DNA from: an uncultured Pelagibacteraceae bacterium
GTDB lineage: Bacteria; Pseudomonadota; Alphaproteobacteria; Pelagibacterales; AG-422-B15
Reading direction: 5' to 3'
Length of the DNA stretch: 64,000 nucleotides
Assembly (NCBI GenBank): GCA_902571005.1
Contig: CACGAG010000006.1
Coordinates: 1 to 64,000, forward strand
Below, in pieces: positions 53,846 through 62,735 of this stretch. Under the pieces are notes generated by a model. The model ran no database searches. It was given only the letters and a program-made list of their open reading frames with translations, and was not told the origin of the DNA. The position numbers were made by a program, and so were the translations under genes. Each line of letters begins with the position of its first letter. The stretch's first letter is position 1.

Positions 53846-55357
53846 TTATGCGTCCTCCAAGATAGCTTGAGCCGCATTTTTTCCTGGAATTCCAGTTAAG
53901 CCTCCACCCGGATGAGTACCTGCACCACACATATATAGTCCGTCAAGATGGGTTCTATATTGTGATGCCCCAGGAATTGGTCTGAGCATAAAAAGCTGAT
54001 CGATTTGAATTTCTCCATGATGCCAATGTCCGCCTGAAACATAAAAATTTTTCTCTATGTCGTCGGGAGTAACAATTGTTTTAGTCTCTATACAGCTTTG
54101 AATATCAGGTGCATATTTCCCTATTAATTTTATAACGGCATCTACATAGTTATCTTTAATTTTATCCCAACCCTCCTGCGCACCGTAGGAAGCATATTGA
54201 ACTTGAATATCTAATACAGGATTACTCTGGTCAGAATTTTTTAGTTTCATTTCTAAAATAGGTTCCATAGAAAGTTTATCAAACTTACTTGGATTGAATG
54301 CCTCTTCTATATAATCAATTGAAGGAGCAATTACCATTCTACTCTCTAAATCATTTTTATCGCAGTTAATAAATTCAGGTTGTTTATTGAGACTTAATGA
54401 TAATTTTGCAACTTTTCCTTTTGATCGATGATGTTTGATTCTTCTTTTCACATCAGTGTCTAAATTCTCAGTTCCTAAAAGACAGAAATAAGTCGATCTT
54501 GGATCTGCATTAGAAATAATTTTTTTTGCATAAATTTTTTCACCGCTGTGAAGTTCAACTCCTATTGCTTTATCATTTTCAGTAATGCATCTTTTAACCG
54601 ATGAAGACGTTTTAATTTCAACTTTATTTTTATTACTGATGTCTAGCAAAGTATCTACAAAAGCTTTACTGCCACCATCAATTTCATATATTCCCCCAAA
54701 GATTGAGTTGTCATGTGTGGCCATGCGATAAAGTAGATTAATTAATGAACCGGGAGATCTTGGGCCCAAGTTAGAACCAAGCACCGCGTCATGGGCGATT
54801 AGGCCTTGCAAAAGAGTATTTTCAAAATTGTCTTCCAATTCGTCCGCAATATTAAGCCCTATCATTCTTGCAAACTCATTAAATTTTTTCTTTCCAAGCA
54901 TTCGAACATTCATGCCTAGTTTGAATAATTTAAAATAATCAGAGAAAGTATTGTTCATGATCCTTGGTGGTGAAGCCATCATGAAAGAACCTAAAGCCTT
55001 TGAAAAGGACGACATTTTATCATGAAATTCTACATATCTGTCTGCATCCTTCGAAGAGAAACCAGAAATAACTTTATGGTCAATATGTTGGTTTCCAACT
55101 AGGCGAATATGTTGACCGGACTCTGACAGTGCGATCGTAGACTTTGCTTTATACTTTACTGGCAGTCCACCAAGAGAGCTTGATACGCTCAGCGGTATCT
55201 GAGGAACGAAGTTAGTTATACTCTCTTCAACAAGTCCCCCGCAATTCTCACGTGCCTCACAAATCAGAACTTTACGGTTTTTTTTTGCGAGAATATTAGC
55301 GCAAACAAGACCATTATGGCCTGCGCCAATAACTATTACGTCATAATTTTCTGACAT
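53846..55357 (-). CDS. Phytoene-desaturase-like FAD oxidoreductase (PYROXD2-type), second of pair
   Basis: 503-aa flavoprotein. FAD motif DVIVIGAGHNGLVCANILAKK at the N-terminus, GGLVEES, YEIDGGSKAFVDTL, SNADPRSTY and the C-terminal YMCGAGTHPGGGLTGIPGKNAA that closes over the flavin. Paralogue of the upstream gene, with which it shares a TAATG overlap. The carotenoid name is structural only; the operon context suggests oxidation of an amine or amino-acid-like compound. Confidence 0.87.
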   Translation of the reverse strand: MSENYDVIVIGAGHNGLVCANILAKKNRKVLICEARENCGGLVEESITNFVPQIPLSVSSSLGGLPVKYKAKSTIALSESGQHIRLVGNQHIDHKVISGFSSKDADRYVEFHDKMSSFSKALGSFMMASPPRIMNNTFSDYFKLFKLGMNVRMLGKKKFNEFARMIGLNIADELEDNFENTLLQGLIAHDAVLGSNLGPRSPGSLINLLYRMATHDNSIFGGIYEIDGGSKAFVDTLLDISNKNKVEIKTSSSVKRCITENDKAIGVELHSGEKIYAKKIISNADPRSTYFCLLGTENLDTDVKRRIKHHRSKGKVAKLSLSLNKQPEFINCDKNDLESRMVIAPSIDYIEEAFNPSKFDKLSMEPILEMKLKNSDQSNPVLDIQVQYASYGAQEGWDKIKDNYVDAVIKLIGKYAPDIQSCIETKTIVTPDDIEKNFYVSGGHWHHGEIQIDQLFMLRPIPGASQYRTHLDGLYMCGAGTHPGGGLTGIPGKNAAQAILEDA

Positions 55358-56985
55358 TAATAATAATTACCTGTTTGAGGGATATTCATATCAATTAGAA
55401 CCTCCCTTGCAGCATTCGCTCCTGGTGCACCCATAACTCCACCACCTGGATGAGTTGATGAACTGCACATATACATATTTTTAAGTGGTGTTCTGTACTG
55501 TGCATATCCAGGCACAGGTCTATTAAACATGAGTTGATCCATTGTTAATTCGCCTTGAAAGATGTTTCCTTCTGTCAATCCTACTTCATTGTCTAATTCC
55601 AATGGAGTACGAACTTCGTAGTGGTTAATTAAATCTTTAAAATTAGGAGAAAACTCAGCAATACAATCAACAATATGTCTTCCAAATTCTTGCTTTCTTT
55701 CTTCATTCCATCCGCCGTTTGCAAGATTGAATGGAACATATTGAATAAAGACAGACATATAATGCTTTCCCGGAGCTGCCATTGTTGGATCGCTTTTAGA
55801 AGGAATACACATATCTACATAAGGATTTCTTGACCATTCACCTCGTTTCCAATCGTCATAAGCTCCTTCCATTTCTTCAATTGTTTCTGTGAAGTGCATA
55901 TCACCTCCACCACCTGGATCACCTTCTGGAATACATGGGAATTCAGGAAGGCCGTCTAGGGCAATATTAAGTTTTCCCGATGAGCCTCTAATTTTAAAGT
56001 TTTTAACTCTTTCAACAAATTCACCAGGTAAAGAGCTTTCTTCAGTAATTTTTAAGAATGTTCTTTTAACATCTAAGTTAGATACAATTTTTTTTGCGTA
56101 ATATTCATCACCTTTTTTGGTAGCAACTCCAATCGCACGACCATTTTTAGTAATGACATTAACGACTTCATTATCTGGTTTTACTTCACCGCCGTGAGCG
56201 TTTAGGCAGCCTGTCATTGCTTTTGTAATAGAGCCCATACCTCCTCTTGAATACCCCCACGCTCCAACTGAACCATCTACTTCTCCCATATAATGGTGCA
56301 GTAATACGTAAGCAGAGCCAGGTGAGCAAGGACCAAGAGCAGTTCCAATAATTGCACTTCCAGCTAAGTGTGCTTTTGTAATATCGCTTTCAAAATATTC
56401 ATCTAAATAGTCTCTGATGCTCATTGTATAAAATCGAATAGTGTCATAAATTTCTTTTTCACCAAGTCCACCTAACTCGTCTTTAGCTGCAAAATGTTTT
56501 GCAAACTCCAGGGCGCCAAATAAATCTTTTGGTTTAAAAGAAGTTAAATCAGGTGGTGTCATTTTTAATAGCGGTTTGATAATTTTGCATTGCCTCAAGA
56601 CATCACGACTGTACCTTTCATAGGCCTCCGCATCTTTGTGAGAATGTCTTCTGATAGAATTGATCGTCATATCATGATCATGATAGTGGGCATAGTAGTC
56701 CCCATTTCTCATCATTGTTGCGCTACCTTCGTAAGGAATAATTTGTAAACCATATTTATAGAGTTCAAGATCACGCATGATCTCAGGTCTTAGTAAGCTG
56801 CAAACATATGAACAGTTAGAATATTTCCATCCAGGATAGAGCTCACGACTAACAGCAGCCCCTCCAATCCATTCATTTTTTTCTAGAACAACAACATCTA
56901 GTCCTGCCTTCGCCATATAACTAGCAGCGGTCAAACCATTATGACCCGCACCAATTACGATTACATCGTGTGTATTTTTTGCCAT
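55357..56985 (-). CDS. Phytoene-desaturase-like FAD oxidoreductase (PYROXD2-type), first of pair
   Basis: 542-aa flavoprotein. DVIVIGAGHNGLTAASYMAK, VVLEKNEWIGGAAVSRELYPG, GYSRGGMGSITKAM, SNLDVKRTF and C-terminal YMCSSSTHPGGGVMGAPGANAA. First gene of the leftward operon flavoprotein, flavoprotein, GcvT-like. The two tandem paralogues share end motifs but differ in the middle, so they may form a heteromer or act in sequence. Promoter and operator lie upstream, shared with the divergent TetR gene. Confidence 0.88.
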   Translation of the reverse strand: MAKNTHDVIVIGAGHNGLTAASYMAKAGLDVVVLEKNEWIGGAAVSRELYPGWKYSNCSYVCSLLRPEIMRDLELYKYGLQIIPYEGSATMMRNGDYYAHYHDHDMTINSIRRHSHKDAEAYERYSRDVLRQCKIIKPLLKMTPPDLTSFKPKDLFGALEFAKHFAAKDELGGLGEKEIYDTIRFYTMSIRDYLDEYFESDITKAHLAGSAIIGTALGPCSPGSAYVLLHHYMGEVDGSVGAWGYSRGGMGSITKAMTGCLNAHGGEVKPDNEVVNVITKNGRAIGVATKKGDEYYAKKIVSNLDVKRTFLKITEESSLPGEFVERVKNFKIRGSSGKLNIALDGLPEFPCIPEGDPGGGGDMHFTETIEEMEGAYDDWKRGEWSRNPYVDMCIPSKSDPTMAAPGKHYMSVFIQYVPFNLANGGWNEERKQEFGRHIVDCIAEFSPNFKDLINHYEVRTPLELDNEVGLTEGNIFQGELTMDQLMFNRPVPGYAQYRTPLKNMYMCSSSTHPGGGVMGAPGANAAREVLIDMNIPQTGNYY

Positions 56986-57008
56986 AAAATAAAGAATATT
57001 TAGGAATC

Positions 57009-57051
57009 ATGATAATAAAAATTGAATGATTATTCAATACAAAACTATCTT
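57009..57051. promoter_or_regulatory. Divergent promoters sharing one palindromic operator (flavoprotein operon and tetR)
   Basis: The near-palindrome ATTGAAT-GATT-ATTCAAT lies at 57021-57038. Leftward promoter: TTGAAT (57032-57037), 17-bp spacer, TATCAT (57009-57014; five of six). Rightward promoter: TTGAAT (57022-57027), 18-bp spacer, TATCTT (57046-57051; four of six). One bound dimer would cover both -35 boxes. A further half-site ATTCAAT (57077-57083) abuts the regulator's ATG. It matches the site at 52594-52611 in arm sequence and spacing. Confidence 0.7.
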
Positions 57052-57083
57052 TAATAGTTATCTTTGTGTATTGTTTATTCAAT

Positions 57084-57731
57084 ATGATGAAGGCTTTAGT
57101 TAATAAAAAATCTTCAGAACAGGCCAGTGAAACTGAGATTTCTGTTAATCATCAAAAGTTGATTGACGCTACGATAGAAACAATTGCAAAAAGAGGCCTA
57201 GCGGATACTACGATTGCTCATGTAGCAAAAAGAGCTAAAGTTTCTCAAGGTTACGCAAACTTTAGATTTAAGTCGAAAGATAATTTATTAATAAGTTCGC
57301 TGCAGTATTTATCTGATGAATACAAAAAGTCATGGCAAAAGATTTTTGAGGAAAAGAACATAGATCCAATTGATAGAATAATTCGTATAATTCAAAATGA
57401 TTTCAGTTCAAAAATTGCCAACAGAAATAAAATTTCAGTATGGATTGCGTTTTATAGTGAGGTGAAATTTAGACCTTCTTATTTAGCGATTTGTCAAAGA
57501 CAAGATGAAATTTATTCTCAACAAATGGAAAAGTTAGTTAGTGAAATTAATAATATTGCCAATCAAAAGGAATTTACTCCAAAAGAAGTAAGTGAAACCT
57601 ATCATTCCATGGTTGATGGTTTGTGGCAGCGAATATTGTTTGATCCAAAAATATACACAAATGAATTTTGTAAAAATTTAGTGCTTAAATATTTTAAAAG
57701 CATCTATGTTAATGAAGATAGGTTTGCATGA
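57084..57731 (+). CDS. BetI-like TetR-family transcriptional regulator
   Basis: 215-aa repressor. The N-terminal helix-turn-helix has LIDATIETIAKRGLADTTIAHVAKRAKVSQGYANFRFKSKDNLL, with the recognition helix about residues 36-57. The ligand domain has WIAFYSEVKFRPSYLAI, the BetI-type pattern. A GTG at 57066 is in frame, but the ATG at 57084 fits the family start and the operator half-site just before it. It is the obvious candidate to bind the two ATTGAAY-N4-RTTCAAT sites and control both leftward operons and itself. The inducer is unknown; BetI itself senses choline. Confidence 0.9.
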   Translation: MMKALVNKKSSEQASETEISVNHQKLIDATIETIAKRGLADTTIAHVAKRAKVSQGYANFRFKSKDNLLISSLQYLSDEYKKSWQKIFEEKNIDPIDRIIRIIQNDFSSKIANRNKISVWIAFYSEVKFRPSYLAICQRQDEIYSQQMEKLVSEINNIANQKEFTPKEVSETYHSMVDGLWQRILFDPKIYTNEFCKNLVLKYFKSIYVNEDRFA

Positions 57732-58885
57732 ACACTACAGTTCAGAATCTTTTAGGAACAAATTACAAGACATATATTGTCCTATTTCTTTGCGCATTAA
57801 TTATTGGTATTAAGCTTGGTACTTTAATTCCTCTACTTGCACTTATTTTAGAAGCACGAGGATATAGCAATACTGAAATTGGCCTCAATGTAGTAGCACA
57901 ACCACTTGCTGTAATATTATTTGTAAGAATAACACCAATAATTATTCACAAGATAGGTTTAGCGAAATCAATTATCATTGCTCAAATATTTACAATAATT
58001 CTTTATTTTACTTTTCCAATTTTTGATAGTTTGACAGCTTGGTTTGTTATCAGATTCATAATTGGTTTTGCTGGAGCGCTTGCTTGGAATGCATTTGACA
58101 CATGGATGCTGTCAATGGCTGATGATACAAATCGCGGCAAAATAGTAACGATTTATAACACAGTTTTTGTCATCGGTTTTGCAAGTGGCCCGATGGTATT
58201 GTCCCTAACCGGAATTGAAGGCTGGTTACCTTTTATTGTTATTTCTTCTCTTTCTTTTATCGCCATTTTACCGCTTATTATGCTTGAGATTGAAGACCCG
58301 AAATTACCTGATAAAAAGTCTCTTCCAGTATTTGCGGCTATCATTGCAGCTCCAACTATTTTTGGCGCAGCTATTCTATGCGGTTTAGATGATGTAATGT
58401 TTGTATCTTTCTTTCCCATTTTCATGATTAAGAACCAATTTACTCAAGAGATTGCATTACAATATGTAACTATTACTCTTGTAGGAGGTGTGATGTGCCA
58501 ACCCTTGATTGGCGTATTGCTGGACAAATTTAATAAAAGACTGCTATTGAATATAGCAGTTTTAATTACGTTCTTTTGTCCAATTCTATTCGCTATCTAT
58601 CTAGATAATTTTTATGTAATGGCAGCGAGCTGTTTTATATGGGGTGGCGCTGCTAGTGGACTTTTTGCAATTTCACTCACTATGCTTGGTGAGAGATATA
58701 GCGCATCTCAAGTTGCAGGTGCTACAGCAATTCTTGTGATGGTCTTTGAAGTTGGCTCGCTTATTGGTCCTTTAATTGGAGGAAGAGTCATGGATGCAGT
58801 TGGACCAATGGGCTTTATCTATACAGTTACATCTTTTACTTTTATTTTCTTAGTGATATCAATATATCGAACGATTTGGAGATAA
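57728..58885 (+). CDS. MFS transporter
   Basis: 385-aa major-facilitator protein with twelve hydrophobic helices. The loop 2-3 region is short. FAGALAWNAFDTWMLSMADDTNRGKIVTIYN and GATAILVMVFEVGSLIGPLIGGRVMD resemble the YcaD/UMF1-like MFS branch. It overlaps tetR by ATGA, so it is expressed with the regulator and may move substrate, product or inducer. Confidence 0.88.
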   Translation: MNTTVQNLLGTNYKTYIVLFLCALIIGIKLGTLIPLLALILEARGYSNTEIGLNVVAQPLAVILFVRITPIIIHKIGLAKSIIIAQIFTIILYFTFPIFDSLTAWFVIRFIIGFAGALAWNAFDTWMLSMADDTNRGKIVTIYNTVFVIGFASGPMVLSLTGIEGWLPFIVISSLSFIAILPLIMLEIEDPKLPDKKSLPVFAAIIAAPTIFGAAILCGLDDVMFVSFFPIFMIKNQFTQEIALQYVTITLVGGVMCQPLIGVLLDKFNKRLLLNIAVLITFFCPILFAIYLDNFYVMAASCFIWGGAASGLFAISLTMLGERYSASQVAGATAILVMVFEVGSLIGPLIGGRVMDAVGPMGFIYTVTSFTFIFLVISIYRTIWR

Positions 58886-58890
58886 AGTAT

Positions 58891-59346
58891 ATGTCAGAAG
58901 ATTTACAAATAAAAATTGCTCAACCAGATGATTTCGAAAAAATTGGTGAGATCTTTAATTTATATCGGCAGTTTTATAAAAAGGAGTCAAATGTAGAAGC
59001 CTGTAAAAACTATATTAAGGAACGCCTTAGTAATAAAGAGGCACAAATATTTTATATTGAAAATGAAAAAGAATGTATGGGCATGACCCAGTTGTACACA
59101 ACTTTTGACTCGCTGGAGTTGAGTAAAAAAATAATACTCTACGACTTGTATGTGAGATCTGAATATAGAAATAAAGGTATTGGACGTATGCTGATGAATG
59201 CCGCAAAAAGTTTTGCAGAAGAAAAAGGTGTAACGAGTGTGGAGTTGTCGACTGCTATAACAAATAAAAATGCTCAAAGTCTCTATGAGTCATTAAACTA
59301 TCAACGAGATACAGAATACTACGATTACTATCTACAGATTAAGTAA
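58891..59346 (+). CDS. GNAT-family N-acetyltransferase
   Basis: 151-aa acetyltransferase. Motif A with the acetyl-CoA-binding loop YRNKGIGRMLMNAAKSFAEEKG, preceded by ILYDLYVRSE and followed by NAQSLYESLNYQRD. A GGAG site 9 nt upstream supports the ATG at 58891 over an in-frame ATG five codons earlier. Third gene of the tetR-MFS-GNAT operon; possible acetylation of an amine intermediate (diamine acetyltransferases belong to this fold), by inference only. Confidence 0.87.
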   Translation: MSEDLQIKIAQPDDFEKIGEIFNLYRQFYKKESNVEACKNYIKERLSNKEAQIFYIENEKECMGMTQLYTTFDSLELSKKIILYDLYVRSEYRNKGIGRMLMNAAKSFAEEKGVTSVELSTAITNKNAQSLYESLNYQRDTEYYDYYLQIK

Positions 59347-59349
59347 GTT

Positions 59350-60714
59350 TTATTTTGAAATATGGTCTAGTGTTTGGTCCAGCGAGGTTTTTAGCTTTTC
59401 ACAAAGTTCATCCACATGGTTATTATTGAATATAAGAGGTGGACAGAAAATCATGCCATCTCTTACAGCTCGCATTACTAAACCGTTTTCGATACAATAG
59501 TCCCTACAAATCGTTCCAACTGTGCCAGTGTCTTCAAACATTTCTCTAGTTTCTTTATCTTTCACCAATTCTACAGCTCCAATAAAGCTCTTCATTCTAA
59601 CTTCACCAACTAAAGGGTGCTTTTCAATTTCGCGCATTTGCTGCTCCAGATAAACTGAGACATTTCGTGATTGTTCAATTAGATTTTCTTCTTTGATAAT
59701 TTTAAGATTTTCAAGGCTCACTGCACAAGCTACTGGGTGGCCAGAATAAGTATAACCATGGTAGAATTCACCACCTTCATTGATTAAAGTTTCACAAACT
59801 CTGTCGCAAATCATGATTCCAGACAGTGGGATATATCCTGAGGTAATTCCTTTGGCCATAGTAATAATGTCAGGTTTAATATTATAAGTATCTGATCCAA
59901 ACCAGTTTCCAGTTCTACCGAATCCACAAATGACTTCATCAACAACAAGAAGAATGTCATATTTTTTACAAATTTCTTGAACTCTTGGCCAATAGGTATC
60001 AGGAGGAATGATAACTCCTCCAGCTCCCTGAATTGGTTCTCCTATAAACGCCGCAATATTATCTGGACCAATTTCATTTATCTTTTCTTCAATTTTATTA
60101 GCTGCATGAATACCAAAGTCATCATGAGACATATCGCTTCCATACTTGTACCAATAAGGAGGCAGCACATGTTCAAAACCAGGCATCATATCCCCTTGAG
60201 AATGCATCGCTGCCATACCGCCCAAACTCATCCCAGTCATCGTACTTCCGTGATAAGCATATTCTCTACTAATAAATGTTTTTTTATTTGGCTTACCTTT
60301 TAAATCCCAATATCTCCTTACCATTCTTACAACAGTATCGTTGGCTTCAGAGCCACTTGAAGAAAAGAATGCATGATTTAAATCGTGCGGACTAATTTCA
60401 GCTAACTCTTTAGCAAGTTCAATTGATGGTGGTGTCGCTGTTTTAAAAAAAGAATTATAATAAGGTAATTCTTGCATTTGCTTATAAGCAACGTCTGCAA
60501 GATTCTTTCTTCCATAACCTACATTTACACACCACAAGCCAGACATGGCATCAAGCAACTGTTTATCATCAGATGTGGTAAGGTGAACACCATCTGCTTT
60601 TGTAACGATGATACTGCCTTCTTTTGCAAGCGACTTGTAATCAGTAAAAGGATGCAGATGATGAGCTGTATCGATTTCCTGCCATTGCTTTGTTGTACGA
60701 TTTAGATAAGCCAT
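59350..60714 (-). CDS. Class III PLP aminotransferase, SpuC-like (second copy)
   Basis: 454-aa transaminase. DAMSGLWCVNVGYG, FFSSSGSEANDTVVRMVRRYW, YHGSTMTGMSLGG, VVDEVICGFGRTG, PLP lysine in MAKGITSGYIPLSG, and HGYTYSGHPVACA. The pattern is close to putrescine/diamine-pyruvate and beta-alanine-pyruvate aminotransferases. Cotranscribed with glutaryl-CoA dehydrogenase upstream (2 bp), pointing to a C5 route such as cadaverine or lysine via 5-aminovalerate to glutarate. Confidence 0.92.
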   Translation of the reverse strand: MAYLNRTTKQWQEIDTAHHLHPFTDYKSLAKEGSIIVTKADGVHLTTSDDKQLLDAMSGLWCVNVGYGRKNLADVAYKQMQELPYYNSFFKTATPPSIELAKELAEISPHDLNHAFFSSSGSEANDTVVRMVRRYWDLKGKPNKKTFISREYAYHGSTMTGMSLGGMAAMHSQGDMMPGFEHVLPPYWYKYGSDMSHDDFGIHAANKIEEKINEIGPDNIAAFIGEPIQGAGGVIIPPDTYWPRVQEICKKYDILLVVDEVICGFGRTGNWFGSDTYNIKPDIITMAKGITSGYIPLSGIMICDRVCETLINEGGEFYHGYTYSGHPVACAVSLENLKIIKEENLIEQSRNVSVYLEQQMREIEKHPLVGEVRMKSFIGAVELVKDKETREMFEDTGTVGTICRDYCIENGLVMRAVRDGMIFCPPLIFNNNHVDELCEKLKTSLDQTLDHISK

Positions 60715-60716
60715 AA

Positions 60717-61922
60717 TTATTTAAAAGCCTGTATACCTGTTAAGTTTCTTCCCATAATTAAAGTATGCACATCGTGTGTACCTTCATATGTCTTTACGGT
60801 TTCCAAATTTACCATATGTCTCATTACATGATACTCATCTGAAATACCATTGCCACCAAGAATATCTCTTGCACTCCTGCAAATGTCTAAACTTTTTCCA
60901 ACATTATTTCTTTTTATGAGGCTTACCATATTGCTATCTGACTGATTTTCATCCATCAGACGCCCAACTCTAAGTGCAGCCTGTAGACCTAAAGCAATTT
61001 CTGTTTGCATATCAACTAATTTAGACTGAACAAGCTGAGTACCAGCAATAGGTTTTCCAAACATCATTCTATCTAATGCGTATTGTCTAGCTGTTGCGAA
61101 ACAAAACTCCGCTGCTCCCAGAGCACCCCATGAAATTCCGTATCTTGCACTATTTAAGCATTGAAAAGGTCCGCCCAAACCTGATACCTTTGGTAAAACT
61201 TTATCTTCCGAACAAAAAACATTTTCCATAACAACTTGCCCCGTTGCTGAAGCGCGTAAAGATAATTTACCTTCAATTTTAGGTGTTGATAGTCCTTTGG
61301 ACTCTCTGTCCACAATAAATCCTCTGATTACATTATCTTCATCCTTAGCCCAAACAATAATTACATCTGCATAGGGTGCATTACTGATCCATGTCTTGGT
61401 ACCAGTCAATTCGTAACCTCCTTTGACTTTTATCGCTTTGGTTTTCATTGCGCCAGGATCACTACCAGCATCAGGCTCTGTCAGACCAAAGCTTCCAATG
61501 ATTTCACCCTTTGCAAGTCTTGGTAAATATTCTTCTTTTTGTGCTTCAGTACCAAATTGATAAATAGGAAACATAACTAGGCTTGTTTGAACCGACATGA
61601 TAGATCGGTATGCACTGTCAATGTTTTCAATTTCCCGAGCAATAAGCCCATAAGAAACATAATTCGTGCCCGCACATCCATATCCATGTAAATAAGATCC
61701 TAGAATTCCAAGTTCACCCATTTCATTGAAAATCTCTCTACTAAAATTTTCATTTCTGTTGTCATCTATGATCCTTGGTAAAAGTTTTTCCTGGCAATAA
61801 GATCTTACTGATGACTTTAAAATTTTCTCTTCACTTGAAAGTTGATCGTCGATGACTAGTATGTCATCCCATGCAGACATTGCCTTATGTTGTGATTGTT
61901 TATCTTGAATATTTATAACCAT
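60717..61922 (-). CDS. gcdH: Glutaryl-CoA dehydrogenase
   Basis: 401-aa acyl-CoA dehydrogenase oxidatively decarboxylating glutaryl-CoA to crotonyl-CoA. [27 protein letters not shown] at the start, FAD/substrate motifs [19 protein letters not shown] and [15 protein letters not shown], and the catalytic Glu380 in [10 protein letters not shown]; the [10 protein letters not shown] form is the GcdH signature. An internal ATG (residue 15) could also serve as start. Divergent from the PuuD-like gene. Confidence 0.94.
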   Translation of the reverse strand: MVINIQDKQSQHKAMSAWDDILVIDDQLSSEEKILKSSVRSYCQEKLLPRIIDDNRNENFSREIFNEMGELGILGSYLHGYGCAGTNYVSYGLIAREIENIDSAYRSIMSVQTSLVMFPIYQFGTEAQKEEYLPRLAKGEIIGSFGLTEPDAGSDPGAMKTKAIKVKGGYELTGTKTWISNAPYADVIIVWAKDEDNVIRGFIVDRESKGLSTPKIEGKLSLRASATGQVVMENVFCSEDKVLPKVSGLGGPFQCLNSARYGISWGALGAAEFCFATARQYALDRMMFGKPIAGTQLVQSKLVDMQTEIALGLQAALRVGRLMDENQSDSNMVSLIKRNNVGKSLDICRSARDILGGNGISDEYHVMRHMVNLETVKTYEGTHDVHTLIMGRNLTGIQAFK

Positions 61923-61970
61923 TAAAGTTGTTATATGATATTATCCTGATATTAGTAAACTAATTTTTTT

Positions 61971-62735
61971 ATGGATACTCAAAATAAGCCACTAATTGCT
62001 GTATTTGCCGACGTAATTGAAAAAGCAGAATTGCATCGGACATATCATGCGTCAGGAACGAACTACATAAAAGCTGTGGCTGAAGCTACAAGCTGTATAC
62101 CTGTCATTTTACCAGCCCTTGGTTCAACAATTGACTACAGAAATACTCTTAGAAAATTTGATGGGGTAATGCTAACTGGCAGTCTCTCAAACGTTTATCC
62201 TGAATTTTATAATAAAGACAAAATAGTTGAGCCATTAGACATAGATCGAGATAAGACTGTTCTCCCTATGATTGATTTCATATTTAAAAATGAGATTCCT
62301 ATGTTAGCAATTTGTAGGGGCTTTCAAGAAGTTAACGTTGCAATGGGAGGCTCTCTTCACGCGGATATACATGATGTACCAGGAAGAATGGATCACCGAT
62401 GCCCAGACTCTGATGACCTAGAAGTACAGTTTTCAAAACAGCATGAAGTTTATTTAACTGAAAATGGAAAATTTGAAAAGTTGGCCGGCACGCCAACTAT
62501 TGAGGTAAATTCACTTCATACTCAAGGAATAGATAAAATAGCAAATGATCTTGTTATTGAAGGTGTTGCTAAAGACGAAACAGTTGAAGCTATCAGTTTA
62601 TCAAATTACAGCGGATACTTTTATGGTGTTCAATGGCATCCAGAATATTCAGCAACTACAGATGATTTTTCAAAAAAATTATTTGCTAGCTTCAGCAAAT
62701 CAGTTGAAGAAAATAGTCTGAGTAAAATTAGATAA
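61971..62735 (+). CDS. puuD: Gamma-glutamyl-gamma-aminobutyrate hydrolase-like (PuuD, peptidase C26)
   Basis: 254-aa class I glutamine-amidotransferase-like hydrolase. Nucleophile Cys115 in AICRGFQEVNVAMGGSL, His223 and Glu225 in QWHPEYSA, matching the PuuD triad almost residue for residue. It removes glutamate from gamma-glutamylated intermediates, the counterpart of the ligase at 40467. Its 3' end overlaps the convergent LysE gene by 8 bp. Confidence 0.9.
   Translation: MDTQNKPLIAVFADVIEKAELHRTYHASGTNYIKAVAEATSCIPVILPALGSTIDYRNTLRKFDGVMLTGSLSNVYPEFYNKDKIVEPLDIDRDKTVLPMIDFIFKNEIPMLAICRGFQEVNVAMGGSLHADIHDVPGRMDHRCPDSDDLEVQFSKQHEVYLTENGKFEKLAGTPTIEVNSLHTQGIDKIANDLVIEGVAKDETVEAISLSNYSGYFYGVQWHPEYSATTDDFSKKLFASFSKSVEENSLSKIR

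Noticed and set aside
53844-53930. Longer N-terminus for the GcvT-like protein (MWCRYSSGWR...).
   Set aside because: It is the out-of-frame translation of the glycine-rich C-terminus of the flavoprotein gene; the true start follows that gene's stop by 2 bp.
53846-56985. The phytoene-desaturase-like pair as carotenoid biosynthesis genes.
   Set aside because: No crtB, crtE, crtY or other carotenoid gene is nearby; the sequences match the PYROXD2-type branch and the operon contains a GcvT-like and amine-related genes.
61935-61962. Direct repeat TGATATTA...TGATATTA in the gcdH/puuD divergent gap.
   Set aside because: Only two short AT-rich copies, about one helical turn apart; too weak to call a regulatory site without comparison, and it does not match the TTGAAY operator.
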